The notes: generated by a model not told the origin, from the sequence alone. DNA of 37,210 nt from Geodermatophilus chilensis (GCF_002802985.1 NZ_NVPT01000029.1:1-37210), one strand, 5' to 3'. Positions 7,402 through 15,672 are shown, counted from the stretch's first letter. Translations and numbers: made by a program.

Positions 7402-7923
7402 TCACCCCATCGTCTTCTGGCCGTCGAGGGACTCCCGCAGGATGTCCGCGTGCCCGGCGTGCTGGGCGGTCTCGGCGACGATGTGCAGGAACACCCGGCG
7501 AGCCGAGCGGGTCGCGCCGGGCTCGAACCACGGCGCCTCCGGCAGCGGGTGCGCGGCGTCGAGGTCGGGGAGCGTGCGCACCAGCTCGTCGGTGCGCCGC
7601 GCGACCTCCTCGTAGTGGGCCAGGACCCCCTCGAGCGTGTCGTCGGGCCCCATCCGGAACTCCTCGACCCACTTCGCCACCTGCTCCGGGTCGTCCGGCC
7701 CGGCCATCACGCCCGGCCCCTCCACGACGAAGTCGGCCCAGGTCGCCTCCGTGTGGGCGACGTGCTTGACCAGCCCGCCGAGGGTGAGCTCGCTGGCGGT
7801 GGTCCGCTGCCGCACCTGCTCCTCGGTGAGCCCCTGCACGGTGAAGCGCAGGAAGTGCCGGTGCGTGGCCAGCGCCTCCAGCAGGACGGCCGGCTCGCCG
7901 GTGAGGGTCGTCGTGGTGTCCAT
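7402..7923 (-). CDS. DinB-family (DUF664-like) protein
   Basis: The 173-residue helical-bundle protein starts MDTTTTLTGEPAVLLEALATHRHFL. The metal-site histidines of the DinB/YfiT fold are visible in LGGLVKHVAHTEATWADF (about 47-65) and in the final helix VFLHIVAETAQHAGHADILRE (about 144-164). Actinobacterial members of this group are often thiol transferases using mycothiol; activity here is inferred from family only. The gene is divergent from the WYL regulator across 96 bases. A TAGCGT -10-like hexamer (7965-7970, minus strand) and GAGAGG before the start give a plausible promoter and ribosome site. The WYL protein probably controls it. Confidence 0.85.
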   Translation of the reverse strand: MDTTTTLTGEPAVLLEALATHRHFLRFTVQGLTEEQVRQRTTASELTLGGLVKHVAHTEATWADFVVEGPGVMAGPDDPEQVAKWVEEFRMGPDDTLEGVLAHYEEVARRTDELVRTLPDLDAAHPLPEAPWFEPGATRSARRVFLHIVAETAQHAGHADILRESLDGQKTMG

Positions 7924-7941
7924 GGGGTCCGCCTCTCGGGT

Positions 7942-7963
7942 GTCCTCCGTTGCTGATGAGGAC
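7942..7963. promoter_or_regulatory. Inverted repeat over the dinB transcription start
   Basis: GTCCTC (7942-7947) and GAGGAC (7958-7963) form an inverted repeat with a 10-base spacer. It lies just downstream of the TAGCGT hexamer (7965-7970, minus strand) of dinB, where a repressor would block transcription. The divergent WYL regulator is the obvious candidate to bind. Six-base arms are short, so chance is possible. Confidence 0.35.
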
Positions 7964-7999
7964 CACGCTAGGGAGCACAGCGGCCACATCCTGACCGCA

Positions 8000-8013
8000 A
8001 TCCTCGACAGGAT
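8000..8013 (+). promoter_or_regulatory. Inverted repeat and -10-like site before the WYL gene
   Basis: ATCCT (8000-8004) and AGGAT (8009-8013) form a small inverted repeat. The second arm is part of CAGGAT (8008-8013), which sits six bases before GTG 8020. That is the spacing expected of a -10 element for a leaderless transcript, so the gene may be autoregulated here. Confidence 0.35.
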
Positions 8014-8019
8014 CGCCGC

Positions 8020-9027
8020 GTGACCGATCCGTCCGCGCGGACCCTGCGTCTGCTCTCCCTGCTCCAGCAGCGCCGCTACTGGGCCGGGCCCGACCTCGCC
8101 GACCGGCTCGGCGTCTCGGTCCGCACGCTGCGCCGGGACGTCGACCGGCTGCGCGGGCTCGGGTACCCGGTGGAGGCCCAGCGCGGTGTCGACGGCGGCT
8201 ACCAGCTGGCTCCGGGTGCCGCCCTGCCGCCACTGGTGCTCGACGACGAGGAGGCGGTCGCGCTCGCCGTCGGCCTGCAGACCGCCGCGCAGAGCGCCGT
8301 CGCGGGGACGGCGGAGTCGTCGGTGCGGGCGCTGGCCAAGGTCGTGCAGGTGATGCCCACTCGGCTGCGGCGCCGGGTGGAGGCGCTGCGCGCGGTGACC
8401 GACCCCGCCCCCTGGGCCGGCCCGCAGCAGCTCGTCGACCCGGAGGTGCTCACGGTCGTCGCCCAGGCCTGTCGCGACTGCGAGCGGCTGGAGTTCCCCT
8501 ACACCGCCGCCGACGCCACCCCGTCGGACCGGCGGGTCGAGCCGCACCGGCTGGTCACCCTCGGCCGGCGCTGGTACCTGGTCGGCTACGACCTCGACCG
8601 CGGCGACTGGCGCAGCTTCCGCCTCGACCGACTGGCCCGGCCACGGCCGACCGGGGCCCGGTTCGCGCCGCGGCGGCTGCCGGCCGAGGACGCCGTCGCC
8701 TTCGTCCGGGCCGGCACGGTGGGGGGAGCCACCCCGACGCCGGTCGAGTTCCTCGTCGCCGCCCCCGCCGACCGGGTGCGGGCGCGGATCGGGCGGTGGG
8801 CGCGCGTCGAGGACGACGGCCCCGGGCGGAGCCGGGTGCACATGGAGGCCGACGGGCTCGACTGGCCGGCGTTCGCCATCGGCACCCTGGGCGCCGAGGT
8901 CAGCGTCGTCTCGCCGCCGGAGCTGTTGGACCTGCTGCACGAGTGGGGACGTCGGTTCGGCAGGGCCGGTTCCGTCGTACCCCCGGACGAGCATGGGGAT
9001 CGCCCCACCGAGGGGAGCTCGCCATGA
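8020..9027 (+). CDS. HTH-WYL transcriptional regulator (YafY/PafC type)
   Basis: The 335-residue regulator starts at GTG 8020. The N-terminus is a winged helix (about 5-60): LLSLLQQRRYWAGPDLADRLGVSVRTLRRDVDRLRGLGYPVEA. The WYL domain follows at about 140-225, with RVEPHRLVTLGRRWYLVGYDLDRGDWRSFRLDRL. The WYL triplet reads WYL, and the arginines that contact ligand nucleic acid in this family appear present. A WCX-type extension ends the protein. These proteins sense nucleic acids or nucleotides in several characterised cases. It is divergent from dinB, and its stop overlaps the next small gene as ATGA. Confidence 0.9.
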   Translation: MTDPSARTLRLLSLLQQRRYWAGPDLADRLGVSVRTLRRDVDRLRGLGYPVEAQRGVDGGYQLAPGAALPPLVLDDEEAVALAVGLQTAAQSAVAGTAESSVRALAKVVQVMPTRLRRRVEALRAVTDPAPWAGPQQLVDPEVLTVVAQACRDCERLEFPYTAADATPSDRRVEPHRLVTLGRRWYLVGYDLDRGDWRSFRLDRLARPRPTGARFAPRRLPAEDAVAFVRAGTVGGATPTPVEFLVAAPADRVRARIGRWARVEDDGPGRSRVHMEADGLDWPAFAIGTLGAEVSVVSPPELLDLLHEWGRRFGRAGSVVPPDEHGDRPTEGSSP

Positions 9028-9203
9028 CCCGCATCGTCACCCGCATCGAGACGCTCGACCTGGAGATCGCCGTCGCCCACATCGCACTCGGGGTCGCCCG
9101 CAGCGCCGCGGCCCGCAGCCCGTCGGCCGAGAACGCGCGGCGCGTCGCCGAGGCCGAGGCCGACGTCGACGCCCTGCTCGACCAGCGCCTCGCCGCCGCC
9201 TGA
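9024..9203 (+). CDS. Small 59-residue helical protein
   Basis: ATG 9024 overlaps the WYL stop codon (ATGA), and GGGGAG 6 bases upstream is a good ribosome site, so translation is probably coupled to the regulator. The product reads MTRIVTRIETLDLEIAVAHI and continues with Ala/Arg-rich helix to DALLDQRLAAA. There is no signal peptide or cysteine. I do not recognise the family. Codon third positions are GC-rich as in neighbours and the frame fills the space exactly up to the convergent CAP gene, which supports it being real. Confidence 0.6.
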   Translation: MTRIVTRIETLDLEIAVAHIALGVARSAAARSPSAENARRVAEAEADVDALLDQRLAAA

Positions 9204-9212
9204 GGGCGGTCG

Positions 9213-9836
9213 TCAGCCACAGGTGGGTCCGTCGTCCCCCGGACGGACGAGCGGCTCCAACGGCGGCGTGGTGGTGGCGACCGCAGGCAGGTCTGCGCCG
9301 GTCGTCCGCCCGAACTCCTGGGTGGCCCACACCGACCCGTCCTCCGCGCAGTGCACGCCCACGCCCAACCGGTTCCAGCCGGGGTTCACCACGTTGACCC
9401 GGTGGTCGTCGGAGCGCATCCAGCCCGCGTGGATGGTGCCCGCCGGTACCGGACCGGTCGACTGGAAGACGTTCTCCCCGATCCCCTGCAGGTCCGAGAG
9501 ACCCTCACGCGTGAGCAGCGCACCGACGTCCTGGTGCCGCAGCTGCCCGGTGCGCGCCATCTCGGCGCTCCAACTGCGGGCCACCGCCGCGAGCTCCTCG
9601 TCCCACTGCACGGGTGCGAGCCCGCGCGCAGCACGCTCGGCGTTGACCCGGTCGAGGACATCCCGCTCCAACTCCCGCTCCGCGGGGGAGGTCTCAGCGG
9701 GCGGTGGCGTCGAGGTCGGAGCGGCCGGTTCAGAGGCCGGCCCGGACACCGGGACCTCCACCGCCACGCACCCGCCGAGGAACACGGTGAGCGGCACTGC
9801 GACGGCGGCGAGTGCGGAACGGCGGCCGACGGTCAC
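9213..9836 (-). CDS. CAP-domain (SCP-like) lipoprotein
   Basis: The 207-residue exported protein begins at GTG 9834-9836. The N-terminus has basic residues, a hydrophobic stretch and the lipobox LGGC (Cys 23), so it should be lipid-anchored outside the membrane after cleavage. A Pro/Ser/Thr linker (24-50) leads to the CAP domain (about 55-185). Family hallmarks are VLDRVNAERAARGLAPVQWDEELAAVA, GQLRHQD, the GENVF block and NPGWNRLGVGVHCAEDG with WATQEFG. Bacterial CAP proteins are widespread but mostly of unknown function. It is convergent with the 59-residue gene and divergent from the SDR. Confidence 0.9.
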   Translation of the reverse strand: MTVGRRSALAAVAVPLTVFLGGCVAVEVPVSGPASEPAAPTSTPPPAETSPAERELERDVLDRVNAERAARGLAPVQWDEELAAVARSWSAEMARTGQLRHQDVGALLTREGLSDLQGIGENVFQSTGPVPAGTIHAGWMRSDDHRVNVVNPGWNRLGVGVHCAEDGSVWATQEFGRTTGADLPAVATTTPPLEPLVRPGDDGPTCG

Positions 9837-9938
9837 GCTCGTCCACTACCCGGGTCCGGGCCCGGTCGGCCGTGGATCGCATTGCGATCGGGTGTCGTTC
9901 CGTCGTCCGGCCGCTCTGCGGGTCCCGGGGCCCCGACC

Positions 9939-9944
9939 TAGCGT
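9939..9944 (+). promoter_or_regulatory. -10 hexamer of a probable leaderless promoter
   Basis: TAGCGT fits the actinobacterial TANNNT -10 consensus and ends exactly six bases before ATG 9951, so transcription would start at or next to the start codon. No ribosome site precedes the SDR, which fits. Confidence 0.5.
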
Positions 9945-9950
9945 CGGGCC

Positions 9951-10757
9951 ATGACCGCACCCGCACCCCGCGTCGCCATCGTCACCGGCTCCGAGTCGGG
10001 CATCGGCCGGGCCACCGCCGTGGCCCTCGCCGAGGCCGGCTGCGACCTCGGGATCACCTGGTACCGCGAGCGCGAGGCCGCCGAGGCCACCGCCGAGGAG
10101 GTGCGGGCGCTGGGCCGCCGCGCCGAGGTCCGGCCCGTCGACCTCACCCAGCTGCCGCAGGCCGCCGACGTCGTGGACGAGCTGGCCGAGGCCCTCGGCG
10201 GGGTCGACGTCCTGGTCAACGACGCCGGCACCGGGCACATGTCGGCGGTCCTCGACACCGACTTCGCGACCTGGCGGGAGGTCCTGGCCACCGACCTCGA
10301 CGCCGCGTTCCTCTGCCTGCAGCGGGCCGCCCGGCGCATGGTGGCCGCCGGCCGCGGCGGGCGGATCGTGAACGTCACGAGCGTGCACGAGCACCAGCCG
10401 CGGGTCGGCGCGGCCGCGTACTGCGCGGCCAAGGGCGGGCTCGGCCTGCTCACCCGGGTGGCCGCGATCGAGCTGGCCGAGCACGGCATCACGGTCAACG
10501 CCGTCGCGCCCGGCGAGATCGCCACCCCGATGACCGGCCAGGAGGACGAGGACCCCACCGCCCCCGGGCACGAGCGGCCCGGCGTCCCGGTGGGCCGTCC
10601 CGGCGACGCCCGCGAGGTGGCCGCCGTCATCGCCTTCCTCGCCTCGCCGGAGGCCTCCTACGTGACCGGGTCCTCCTACGCCGTGGACGGCGGAATGCTG
10701 CAGATGGGGCCGATGGCCGGCTCGCACCTGACCTCCGACGACTGGCGCCGCCCCTGA
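9951..10757 (+). CDS. Short-chain dehydrogenase/reductase (SDR)
   Basis: The 268-residue NAD(P)-dependent oxidoreductase has the classical SDR layout. The dinucleotide motif is TGSESGIG (13-20), the structural motif is NDAGTG where most have NNAG, the catalytic Ser lies in NVTSVHEHQ, and the Tyr/Lys pair lies in AAYCAAKGG. The C-terminal VTGSSYAVDGGMLQMGP is typical of the glucose-dehydrogenase-like and YgfF-like SDRs. The substrate is unknown. A leaderless-type -10 precedes it and the gene appears monocistronic. It is followed by about 250 bases without a convincing gene before the DUF222 remnant. Confidence 0.9.
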   Translation: MTAPAPRVAIVTGSESGIGRATAVALAEAGCDLGITWYREREAAEATAEEVRALGRRAEVRPVDLTQLPQAADVVDELAEALGGVDVLVNDAGTGHMSAVLDTDFATWREVLATDLDAAFLCLQRAARRMVAAGRGGRIVNVTSVHEHQPRVGAAAYCAAKGGLGLLTRVAAIELAEHGITVNAVAPGEIATPMTGQEDEDPTAPGHERPGVPVGRPGDAREVAAVIAFLASPEASYVTGSSYAVDGGMLQMGPMAGSHLTSDDWRRP

Positions 10758-11004
10758 CCGGTGGCGCACGGCGCGATCGCCGCCATGCCGCCTCGCTGGT
10801 CCGCGGGCGGCGCTGCCACCGGGCTGGGGGACAGGCCTGGGAGCCTCCGCGGTGCCCGAGCTCCGACGCCGACTCGGCGTTGATCATGGGCTTGTCGTCG
10901 GGCGCGACGGCGTGTCGGCGCGATCGTCGGCAACCACCCCATGAGCAACTGGCTGCTCCACCGTTTCCGCTGGTGAGGGCCCGGAAAGTGTCGTACCCCC
11001 GGCC

Positions 11005-11010
11005 TACGTT
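11005..11010 (+). promoter_or_regulatory. -10 hexamer before the DUF222/HNH gene
   Basis: TACGTT fits TANNNT and lies exactly six bases before GTG 11017, again a leaderless layout. It sits inside ACCCC...GGGGT (10995-10999 and 11012-11016), a small inverted repeat that could be an operator. Confidence 0.45.
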
Positions 11011-11016
11011 CGGGGT

Positions 11017-12684
11017 GTGTTCATCGGTGGCGGGTACGGCGTGGGTCTGACGGTGACCGATGTGGAGTTGCCGTTGGTGCCGCCGCTGGGGACGTCGGTG
11101 CCGTCGCTGGGCGAGCTGCTGCCGGTGTACGCCCGCTCGCCGGAGGAGAAGGCGCGGGAGCTGCAGCGGGTGCAGCGGCTCAAGGCCGCGTTGGCCGCCT
11201 ACGAGCTGGAGCTGGTGGCGGCGTTCGCTGCGGACCGGCCGGCGTCGGCGGACCGGCAGCCGGGTGAACCGGGCGCCGCCACCTCCCCGGACGACCGCGC
11301 CGCGCCGGACGGGGTGAGCGAGTTCTTCCCCGACGAGTTGGCGCTGACCCTGAACTGTGCGCGGGCGTCGGCGACGACGTTGACCGAGCACGCGCTGACG
11401 TTGACTCGGTCGTTGACCGCCACCCACACCGAGCTGACGCAGGGCCGGCTGGACTGGCCGCGTGCCCGCACCATCAGCGAGGAACTGGGCTGGAAGGTGC
11501 GCGGCACCGATCCCGCGGTGATCGCCGCGGTGGAGGCCGCGGTGCTGCCCGCGGCCGCGTCGCTGCCGGTCCGCAGACTCAAGGCCCGGCTGCGGGCAGA
11601 GCTGGCCGCCCGCGACGCCGCGGCCTCGGGACCGCCGCCGGAACAGGGCGCACCGGGCGGTCAACGTCACGCGCCGCCCGGTCGGGGACGGGGTCAGTGA
11701 GCTGGTCGCCGGCATGCCCGATGAGCTGGCCGCGGCCTGCCAGGCCACCGTGGACGAGCTGGCCTGGCGGGCGAAGAAGGCCGGGGACGACCGGCCGATC
11801 GGCATGCTGCGCTCCGGCATCCTCGCCGACCTGGTGCTGCGCCCCTGGGCGGCCCCCGAGCCGGTCGCCGCGCACCTCGAGGTCCAGGTGCCGTTGGGTG
11901 CGCTCACCCCCGACCGGTTCCTCGCCTCCGGGGCGCCGCTGCCGGCGGCCTTCGCGCGCCCGGGGCGGTGGCCGCGCCGACCGGGTCGGTCGCCGGTACG
12001 CCGATCACCGCCGCGCACGTGCGCGACCTGCTCGCCCAGCTCGACGCCGTCGACCTCCAGGCGCCGGCCCACGGGGCGGTCAGCTTCTCCTTCACCGACG
12101 ACCGCGGCGCCCTGCAGGCCGTCGCCACCCTGCGCGAGCTCCGGCAGGCCGCGCGCCGCGGCTGCGACGAGCACCCGGCCGGCGACTGCGGCTGCCCGGT
12201 CATCACCGCACCGGAGCCGACCGACGCCTACGGGCCCACCGCCGCCCAGCACCGCTTCCTCACCACCCGGGACCGCACCTGCCGGCACCCCGGCTGCGAC
12301 AACCGCGCCGGCTGGGCCGACGCCGACCACGTCATCCCGCACGCCGCCGGCGGCGCCACCGACTGCGCCAACCTCTGCTGCCTGTGCCGCCGCCACCACC
12401 GGCTCAAGACCTTCGCCCCGGGCTGGACCTACGCCATGACCCCCGACGGCATCCTCACCGTCACCGCACCCAGCGGCGTCACCCGCACCAGCCGGCCACC
12501 CGGCCTGCACTTCACCGGACCCCGCGTCCTCACTCGACCACCCGACCAGACAGCCGCCCCCGGTCCACCGCCCACCTACGACCCCGCAGACGACCCACCA
12601 CCGTTCTGCAGCGCTGCCCAGGCGAAGCGCTGGGTGCGCAGCCAGTTCTCGTGCTCGCGGGTCCACGGGGTGCCGCCGGCGTAG
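11017..12684 (+). pseudogene. DUF222/HNH endonuclease (13E12-type), two frameshifts
   Basis: Three successive frames make one protein. Segment one (11017 to about 11640) carries the start of DUF222 (ELLPVYARSPEEKARELQRV). Segment two, one base shifted (about 11645-11964), reads RAVNVTRRPVGDGVSELVAG and MPDELAAACQATVDELAW. Segment three returns to the first frame from 11965 (AVAAPTGSVAGTPITAAHV) and contains the HNH domain: CRHPGCDNRAGWADADHVIPH, then CANLCCLCRRHHRLK with the second Cys pair. The shifts compensate (+1 near 11640, -1 in the G run at 11961-11966), so the HNH frame is restored. The natural end would be near DDPPPF (about 12604); the frame then runs 26 residues into an IS110 fragment before stopping. 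DUF222/HNH genes are multicopy in actinobacteria; their role is unclear. Sequencing error is an alternative for either shift. Confidence 0.85.
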
Positions 12685-13148
12685 ACGATGCCCTGGCGCA
12701 GCAGCAGGTGAGTCACCCGGTGCCGGGCGCTCATCAGGTCACCGCGCACATCGTCGCGGGCGCGCACCAGATCCCGCGCGGCCTCGGTCTCCTCATCGGG
12801 CACCGTCACCGCGGTCACCTGGCCCACCGCCAGCAGCTGGGCCAGGTGCAGCGCGTCTTTGGCGTCGGTCTTCACCCGCTCCCCGGACGGGCGCAGCAGC
12901 CGCGAGGGCGCGGCCACCGGGCACTCGATCCCCGCCGCCGCAAGCGCCCGGGCCAGCCCGAACCCGGTCGGGCCGGCCTCATAGGTCACCTTCACCGGCC
13001 CCGGCAGCGACCGCAGCCAGTCGATCACCTGCTCGTGCGCCGGGGTCAACCGCGCCCGCAGCACCTCCCCGGTGTGCACATCCAACCCACACCCGACGAC
13101 CGAACGGGCATGAACATCCAGTCCGACACTCGTACGCTGACCGATCAC
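12606..13148 (-). pseudogene. IS110-family transposase, N-terminal half only
   Basis: A GTG start (13146-13148) opens MIGQRTSVGLDVHARSVVG. The N-terminal DEDD (RuvC-like) domain is complete: Asp in VGLDVHA, Glu in TYEAGPTGFG, and the Asp pair in KTDAKDALHLAQLL. The protein follows the family to TPWTREHENWLRTQRFAW and then breaks; the remaining ~12 residues come from the DUF222/HNH gene in antisense, ending at a stop at 12576. The C-terminal Transposase_20 domain with the catalytic serine is missing, so it cannot transpose by itself. IS110 elements are guided by a bridge RNA made from the non-coding end next to the transposase start, which would be to the right here. Confidence 0.88.
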
Positions 13149-13537
13149 TGGGGCCTCCCACGCCTGTGGCTCTACCGCCAGGGCCGCCCCCTGCGCGGCA
13201 ACCCACGATCATTCGTGGCGGGGCCCCAGCCCCCATACCGTCTGACCCGACCGACCCGAGCCCCACGGCGACGGACCATGCCTGCCGCCGCGGGCCGGGC
13301 GGGCACCAGCGGCGCGCGGGGTCGGGCGACCCACGTACGCCCACCCCGGGGCGGCGACCCACGTACGCCCACCCGCGGGCCGGGTGGGACACGGGCGACT
13401 GCCCCGGGGTGCCAGGGAGGGGAGTCAGCCGGGCGGACCGAGTGGCCGTGACGGTGCGCATCCCGGTCACACCAGCGCGCGCTCGTACCACCGCGCGCGG
13501 CGTGAGAGCCGGCGCGTCGGCTCGAGGACCGGCGTCG
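13149..13537. other. Non-coding stretch beside IS110 fragment; hairpin and direct repeat
   Basis: No convincing gene is present; the frames here are Arg/Pro-rich shadows. A hairpin CCACGATCATTCGTGG (13203-13218) is followed by a GGGGCCCC-containing run. A 20-base direct repeat built on GACCCACGTACGCCCACC occurs at 13326-13345 and 13354-13373 (28-base period). On the minus strand this is the 5' side of the IS110 transposase, where the element's end and bridge RNA would be encoded. Whether this is IS110 end DNA or host DNA cannot be decided without another copy. Confidence 0.4.
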
Positions 13538-14467
13538 TCAGGTGTCGTGTTTCCGGCGCTTGTTGCGGTAGAGGTCCGTGTCGGCGCGCGCCACCAGCTC
13601 GGCGAGGGTGTCGCCGGGCCGTGCGGTCGCTGTCCCGGGCGACCAGGCCGCCGGGTGGGCGGCGTGCAGCCGGGCCAGCAGGTCCGCGACACGGGCGGCG
13701 TCGGTGCCGGGCAGGCTGAGCACGAACTCGTCGCCGCCGTAGCGGCCGAGCAGGTCCGACAACCGCAGCTGCGCGCTCCACGCGGCGGCCAGTTCCTGCA
13801 GCAGCGCGTCGCCGGCGCCGTGGCCGGCCTGGTCGTTGACCGCCTTGAAGCCGTCGAGGTCGATGAGCACCACCGTGTACGGCTCGTCGGTCCGCTGGGC
13901 GTAGGCCAGGCCGCGGTCGGCCGCCGCCTGCCAGGCCCGCCGGTTGGCCAGTCCGGTCAGCGGGTCGGTGCCCGCGGCGCGGTAGAGGTCGCCGGAGATG
14001 CGCGACTGCGCCTCGGTGAGGACGACGACGGTGACCACCGTGGTCAGCCACAGGGGCAGGAACCCGGTGGGTGCGGCGGCGAGGGCGCCCACCGTGGTGA
14101 GCACCAGGATCACCCCGACGTGCACGCGGGCCGCAGTGCGCGAGAAGTAGTGCCCGCTGAAGACGCCGACGGACACCATCGCCGGGCCCAGCCCGACGAT
14201 CCCCGCCGCGGTCGCCGCGCGCCAGGTCAGCAGGCCAAGTCCCCCCGAGGCCAGCAGGACCGCCGCGTGCACCGCCCACGGCCCGAGCCGGTCGCGGCGC
14301 AGCCACAGCGCCACCGACCCGGCGGCAGCCAGCCCGGCCAGGCTCCACAGCAGTGCGACGGGCGACCGCTCGGACACCGGTACCAGCGCACCCACGACGC
14401 ACAGCACCGCGCTCACCGCGTAGAGCAGCGAGAGCAGCGCGATGCCGCCAGGCCGCAGCGTGTGCAT
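13538..14467 (-). CDS. Membrane-anchored GGDEF diguanylate cyclase
   Basis: The protein makes the second messenger c-di-GMP from two GTP. ATG 14465-14467 (MHTLRPGGIALLSLLYAVSA) is chosen because the hydrophobic sensor begins at once; the frame runs further upstream without a natural N-terminus. Residues 1-150 form about five or six membrane segments. The GGDEF domain follows: GTDPLTGLANRRAW, LIDLDGFKAVNDQAGHGAGD, and the signature RYGGDEF (GGDEF at 244-248). An inhibitory site RLSD (235-238) lies exactly five residues before GGDEF, so feedback inhibition by product is expected. The stretch after it is shortened, but ADTDLYRNKRR closes the domain. No EAL domain is present. Total 309 residues. 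Confidence 0.9.
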   Translation of the reverse strand: MHTLRPGGIALLSLLYAVSAVLCVVGALVPVSERSPVALLWSLAGLAAAGSVALWLRRDRLGPWAVHAAVLLASGGLGLLTWRAATAAGIVGLGPAMVSVGVFSGHYFSRTAARVHVGVILVLTTVGALAAAPTGFLPLWLTTVVTVVVLTEAQSRISGDLYRAAGTDPLTGLANRRAWQAAADRGLAYAQRTDEPYTVVLIDLDGFKAVNDQAGHGAGDALLQELAAAWSAQLRLSDLLGRYGGDEFVLSLPGTDAARVADLLARLHAAHPAAWSPGTATARPGDTLAELVARADTDLYRNKRRKHDT

Positions 14468-14612
14468 GGGTCCCCCGTTCGTCCGGGCCAGGATCAGCCG
14501 CCCCGACGACGCCTCGCAGCGCTGCGTGACCGACCCGACCCCATGGGGGGAACCGCCGCCGCCCGACCGGGGGAGGCGGGGGTCATTCCGTGTCACCCAC
14601 CGGTGTCGGCGG

Positions 14613-15581
14613 TCACCCTCCGGTGAGCTCGGTCGGAAGGGTGATGACGTCGACCATCGCGCCGCGGCGGTGCACGGTCATCGGCAGCGGCCGGCCGATC
14701 GCCTCGGCGAACAGCAGCCGCTGCAGGCTCTGCGCCTCGGCGACCGGCCGCCGTCCCGCCTCGAGCACGAGGTCGCCGGCCTTGAGCCCGGCCCGGTCGG
14801 CCGGCGACCCGGGGACGACGTCGACGACGCGCAGCCCCCGCCGCCGCCCCGTGCGCTCGGCGAGCGCCGCCGGCAGCGGGGCCGGCGTGCTCACCAGGCC
14901 CAGGAACGCCCGGCGCACCCGGCCGTCGCGGACCAGCGCGTCGACGATCCGCCGGGTGGTGTCGTTGACCGGCACCGCCAGGCCCAGCCCCCAGCCGGCG
15001 ACGGCGGTGTTGACCCCGACCACGCGGCCGGCGGAGTCGGCCAGCGCCCCGCCGGAGTTACCCGGGTTGAGCGCGGCGTCGGTCTGGATCACGTCCTCCA
15101 CCACCCGGGCGGTGCGCCCGTCGCGCGTGGGCAGCGACCGGCCCAGCCCACTGACCACCCCCGCGGTCACCGAGCCGGCCAGCCCCAGCGGGTTGCCGAC
15201 CGCGACCACCAGCTGACCCACCCGCAACGTCGACGCGTCGCCGAGCTGCGCCGGCGGGGGAGTGGCGCCCCACGCCCGCACGACGGCGAGGTCCGACAGC
15301 GGGTCGGCACCCACGACGTCCACCCCGGTCTCGCTGCCGTCGGCGAAGACCGCCCTCCCTGCCCGCGACCGGCCGACGACGTGGGCGTTGGTCAGCATCA
15401 GCCCCTCACCGGGGACGACGACCGCCGAGCCCGCGCCGCCGCCACCGCCGGGCGTGGTCACCTGCAGCGCGGCGACGTGCGGGGTGAGCTCGGCGGCGAC
15501 GGCGGTGACCACCCGGGAGTAGGCGTCCAGCGCCCGGTCGTCGACGCGGCCCGGGGTGTCCGGCTCCGGCAGCACGCCCAT
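14613..15581 (-). CDS. HtrA-like serine protease with PDZ domain, no membrane anchor
   Basis: This is an S1C trypsin-like protease of 322 residues. The catalytic triad is visible: His 67 in LTNAHVV, Asp 97 in PLSDLAVV and Ser 176 in LNPGNSGGAL. A PDZ domain (about 225-305) contains GLRVVDVVPGSPADRAGLKAGDLVLEAG. Most actinobacterial HtrA proteins have an N-terminal transmembrane segment or signal peptide; here MGVLPEPDTPGRVDDRALDAYSR shows neither, so it is predicted cytoplasmic. The start is secure: GAGGAGGTG lies just upstream of ATG 15579-15581. It is divergent from the amylosucrase gene. Confidence 0.9.
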   Translation of the reverse strand: MGVLPEPDTPGRVDDRALDAYSRVVTAVAAELTPHVAALQVTTPGGGGGAGSAVVVPGEGLMLTNAHVVGRSRAGRAVFADGSETGVDVVGADPLSDLAVVRAWGATPPPAQLGDASTLRVGQLVVAVGNPLGLAGSVTAGVVSGLGRSLPTRDGRTARVVEDVIQTDAALNPGNSGGALADSAGRVVGVNTAVAGWGLGLAVPVNDTTRRIVDALVRDGRVRRAFLGLVSTPAPLPAALAERTGRRRGLRVVDVVPGSPADRAGLKAGDLVLEAGRRPVAEAQSLQRLLFAEAIGRPLPMTVHRRGAMVDVITLPTELTGG

Positions 15582-15594
15582 GGCGCACCTCCTC

Positions 15595-15608
15595 GATTAC
15601 GCGATTAC
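15595..15608. repeat. Tandem GATTAC repeat between htrA-like and amylosucrase genes
   Basis: GATTAC occurs at 15595-15600 and 15603-15608, an 8-base period, in an AT-richer island within very GC-rich DNA. It lies just upstream of the ribosome site of the protease gene. It may be a regulator site or part of a promoter. Confidence 0.3.
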
Positions 15609-15672
15609 AACCCCAGTGAACCCCCGTGCCGACACCCGTGGTGGCGGTCATGCCATGGGCGAACAGCGGCCC

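Noticed and set aside
13326-13373. CRISPR array
   Set aside because: Only two copies of a 20-base repeat with an 8-base gap; no third copy, no cas gene.
13166-14626. 486-residue plus-strand frame opposite the GGDEF gene
   Set aside because: The opposite strand has an intact GGDEF domain with I-site; this frame has no domain.
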